A DNA stretch of 7,106 nucleotides from JAWPNA01 sp045402695 (GTDB lineage Bacteria > Acidobacteriota > Polarisedimenticolia > JACPZX01 > DASXTC01), in assembly GCA_045402695.1 (NCBI GenBank), contig JAWPNA010000083.1, positions 1 to 7,106 of the forward strand, given 5' to 3'. Below, in pieces: positions 5,679 through 7,106 of this stretch. Positions within the stretch are counted from its first letter, which is position 1; each line of letters begins with the position of its first letter. A program made the position numbers and the translations under genes. Below the pieces are notes generated by a model. The model searched no databases. It was not told the origin of the DNA and was given only the letters and a program-made list of their open reading frames with translations.

Positions 5679-6559
5679 GCATCCCGCTCGCGGACGTAAT
5701 CCTCGAGGCTGTCGGCCCATGGGCGCGGGGTCGAGCCGGTCACACGCGCGTAGCGGGACGAGTCCAGCGCCGAGTAGACGGGACGCGCGGCGACATCCTC
5801 GAGCCACTGCGCATGGTGAATCGGCGTCAGCCTCTCCGTGTCGATCCCCAACCGGACCGCCAGCTCCCTGATGAGATGGAAGCGAGAGGTCGGCTCGCCG
5901 GCGTTCGCGAAGTGGAGCACTCCCTGGTACGGAGTCAGGATCAACCGTACGATCGCGCGCGCGAGATCTTTCAGATACGTGGGAGAGCCGATCCGATCCG
6001 CGACCATCGAGAGACTCCGGCCGTCCTTCAGCGCGCGCAGGAAGACCTCGGGATAGCGGTCGAGCGGCCACGGGCCGAAGAACCAGGAGCTGCGCAAGAT
6101 GACGTGATCAGGATTCTCCTCCTGCACCGATCGTTCGCCATCGAGCTTGCTCACGGCGTAGCGCGACAGCGGGCGTGTTTCGTCCTCCTCGCGGTACGGA
6201 CGTCCGGCCGCTCCGTCGAAGACGAGGTCGGTGGATAATTGGATGATCCGCGCCTGGATCTGCCGCGCCGCACGGGCGAGGTGACGCGCCCCCTCGGCGT
6301 TGACCATCTCGGCGGTCTCCGGGTGCGCCTCGCAGCCGTCCACGTCGGCGTACGCGGCGCAGTTGACCACGACCGTGGGAGCGGTGCGCTCGAGTTCCCA
6401 CCGCAGGCGGAAGTCGTCGGTCAGGTCGAGCTCGGTCCGCGTTGCGAACACCGCTTCGGGGAACGTCTCCGGGTGCTCCGACTCGATCACCTGCGCAAGA
6501 GCGCGTCCCAGGCGTCCGCTGCTGCCGACGATGAGAGGAAGGTGACGCACGGCGGTCAC
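5675..6559 (-). CDS. RmlD-like SDR reductase (dTDP-4-dehydrorhamnose reductase family)
   Basis: A 294-aa protein with all the landmarks of RmlD, which reduces dTDP-4-dehydrorhamnose to dTDP-L-rhamnose with NAD(P)H. It has GSSGRLG (residues 12-18), VVNCAAYADVDGCEAHP (64-80), the active-site STD (109-111) followed by LVFDG, and the Y134-x3-K138 pair in SRYAVSKLDGE. It also has ILRSSWFFG (154-162), GSPTYLKDLA (191-200) and a C-terminal RPVYSALDSSRY (259-270). The length is normal for RmlD. The start is taken as GTG at 6559, one base after the LptD stop, with GCAGG about 10 bases upstream. TTG at 6586 is possible but lies inside lptD, and GTG 6550 is also in frame. No rmlA, rmlB or rmlC neighbours are visible, so the substrate may be another nucleotide sugar or a different ketone. 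It could supply a rhamnose-like sugar for LPS, in keeping with LptD upstream. Confidence 0.88.
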   Translation of the reverse strand: MTAVRHLPLIVGSSGRLGRALAQVIESEHPETFPEAVFATRTELDLTDDFRLRWELERTAPTVVVNCAAYADVDGCEAHPETAEMVNAEGARHLARAARQIQARIIQLSTDLVFDGAAGRPYREEDETRPLSRYAVSKLDGERSVQEENPDHVILRSSWFFGPWPLDRYPEVFLRALKDGRSLSMVADRIGSPTYLKDLARAIVRLILTPYQGVLHFANAGEPTSRFHLIRELAVRLGIDTERLTPIHHAQWLEDVAARPVYSALDSSRYARVTGSTPRPWADSLEDYVRERDA

Positions 6560-6560
6560 G

Positions 6561-7106
6561 CTATCGCGGCCTGCCCTGCAGGTCAAGGAAGGTGCCCACG
6601 CCCCGCAGGTTCAGCACGAACCGGTACTCGATCTCATCGATCGTGTCGAAGTCGCGCTTCGCGATCTCCACGAGCATGCCGCAGCACTGGGTGTTGTAGC
6701 CGACACGGTATCGCTGATCCCGCAGGTCGTGGCCTTCGATGTCGTAGGAACCTTCCACGTCCAGCGTGATCTTTCTTTTAAGGAAGGCCGTGCCTCCGAT
6801 GAGGCGCACCTGGCTCTGGTCGAAGAAGCGGAGCTCGCCGTCCTGGTCGCCGGAGTTGGCGAGCTCCCCATTGGGATCCACGAACCTTCCCGCCAGGTCG
6901 CGCTCGAGGAACCACGACAACCGCATGTAGCCGTGCTCGAGGCTCCTCAGGTTGGCCGAGAGACTGACCGTCCTGATGTCGTCGAACAGGATGTCGTAGC
7001 TCGCGCGCACGTCGAGGCTCGCGGCGGCGGTGGGGTTGTACCTCACGGTGGCCACGATCGGGCCGGCCTGCGAGTCGAGGGAGCGCGCCGTTCCGTCCGG
7101 TTCCAC
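6561..7106 (-). CDS. lptD: LPS assembly outer-membrane protein LptD, C-terminal part (N-terminus beyond right edge)
   Basis: The last 181 codons of a frame open to the window edge, ending in TAG at 6563-6561. The sequence alternates polar and aromatic/hydrophobic residues as in an outer-membrane beta-barrel (SYDILFDDIRTVSLSANL, YMRLSWFLERDL, KITLDVEGSYDIEG). It ends in a last-strand pattern, EYRFVLNLRGVGTFLDL, as LptD proteins do. The adjacent cysteines in YNTQCCGMLVEI (visible residues 141-142) match the CC pair (Cys724-Cys725 in E. coli) that forms inter-domain disulfides in LptD. LptD, with the lipoprotein LptE, inserts LPS into the outer leaflet, so the host has LPS or a similar glycolipid. 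Because the N-terminal jelly-roll is off the window, the full length is unknown. The next gene starts one base after the stop, so the two are probably cotranscribed. Confidence 0.85.
   Translation of the reverse strand: MEPDGTARSLDSQAGPIVATVRYNPTAAASLDVRASYDILFDDIRTVSLSANLRSLEHGYMRLSWFLERDLAGRFVDPNGELANSGDQDGELRFFDQSQVRLIGGTAFLKRKITLDVEGSYDIEGHDLRDQRYRVGYNTQCCGMLVEIAKRDFDTIDEIEYRFVLNLRGVGTFLDLQGRPR

Noticed and set aside
5679..6071. Upstream in-frame extension of the FLDH-like dehydrogenase
   Set aside because: It overlaps the RmlD-like gene, and the Rossmann motif normally begins at the N-terminus, as it does from the ATG at 5678.

Overview
The window is high-GC bacterial DNA in which every gene I can support lies on the minus strand, so transcription runs from high to low coordinates. 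A C-terminal fragment of the outer-membrane LPS transporter LptD at the right edge shows a Gram-negative (diderm) cell. The gene mix (LptD, an RmlD-type reductase, a prenol-kinase/DUF92 fusion and a UbiA prenyltransferase) would suit a soil phylum such as Acidobacteriota or Gemmatimonadota. I cannot assign a taxon from this sequence alone.

Layout in transcription order: LptD C-terminus (7106-6561); RmlD-like SDR reductase (6559-5675); extended-SDR dehydrogenase resembling plant farnesol dehydrogenase and HpnA (5678-4692); a two-domain polytopic protein joining a phytol/dolichol-kinase-like domain to a DUF92 (VTE6-like) domain (4695-3292); a 199-bp GC-rich gap with inverted repeats; a UbiA-family prenyltransferase (3092-2070); a membrane-anchored amidohydrolase (2073-706); a hairpin; a 32-residue membrane mini-protein with a good ribosome-binding site (629-531); and the N-terminal third of a ClC-type chloride channel or transporter (394 to the left edge). 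Three junctions are 4-base start/stop overlaps (ATGA, ATGA, GTGA), and LptD and the RmlD-like gene are separated by one base, so much of this is probably one or two operons.

The most interesting reading is that the central genes form an isoprenoid-alcohol handling module. The SDR could oxidise or reduce a prenol/prenal. The fusion protein carries the two domains needed in series to make prenyl diphosphate from a free prenol (prenol to prenyl-P, then prenyl-P to prenyl-PP). UbiA could then transfer that prenyl group to an acceptor. In plants the matching steps are separate proteins (FLDH, VTE5/FOLK, VTE6, then a UbiA enzyme such as VTE2 or ChlG). The substrate, the acceptor and the role of the amidohydrolase cannot be read from the sequence. 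No tRNA, rRNA, CRISPR array, insertion sequence or phage feature was seen.
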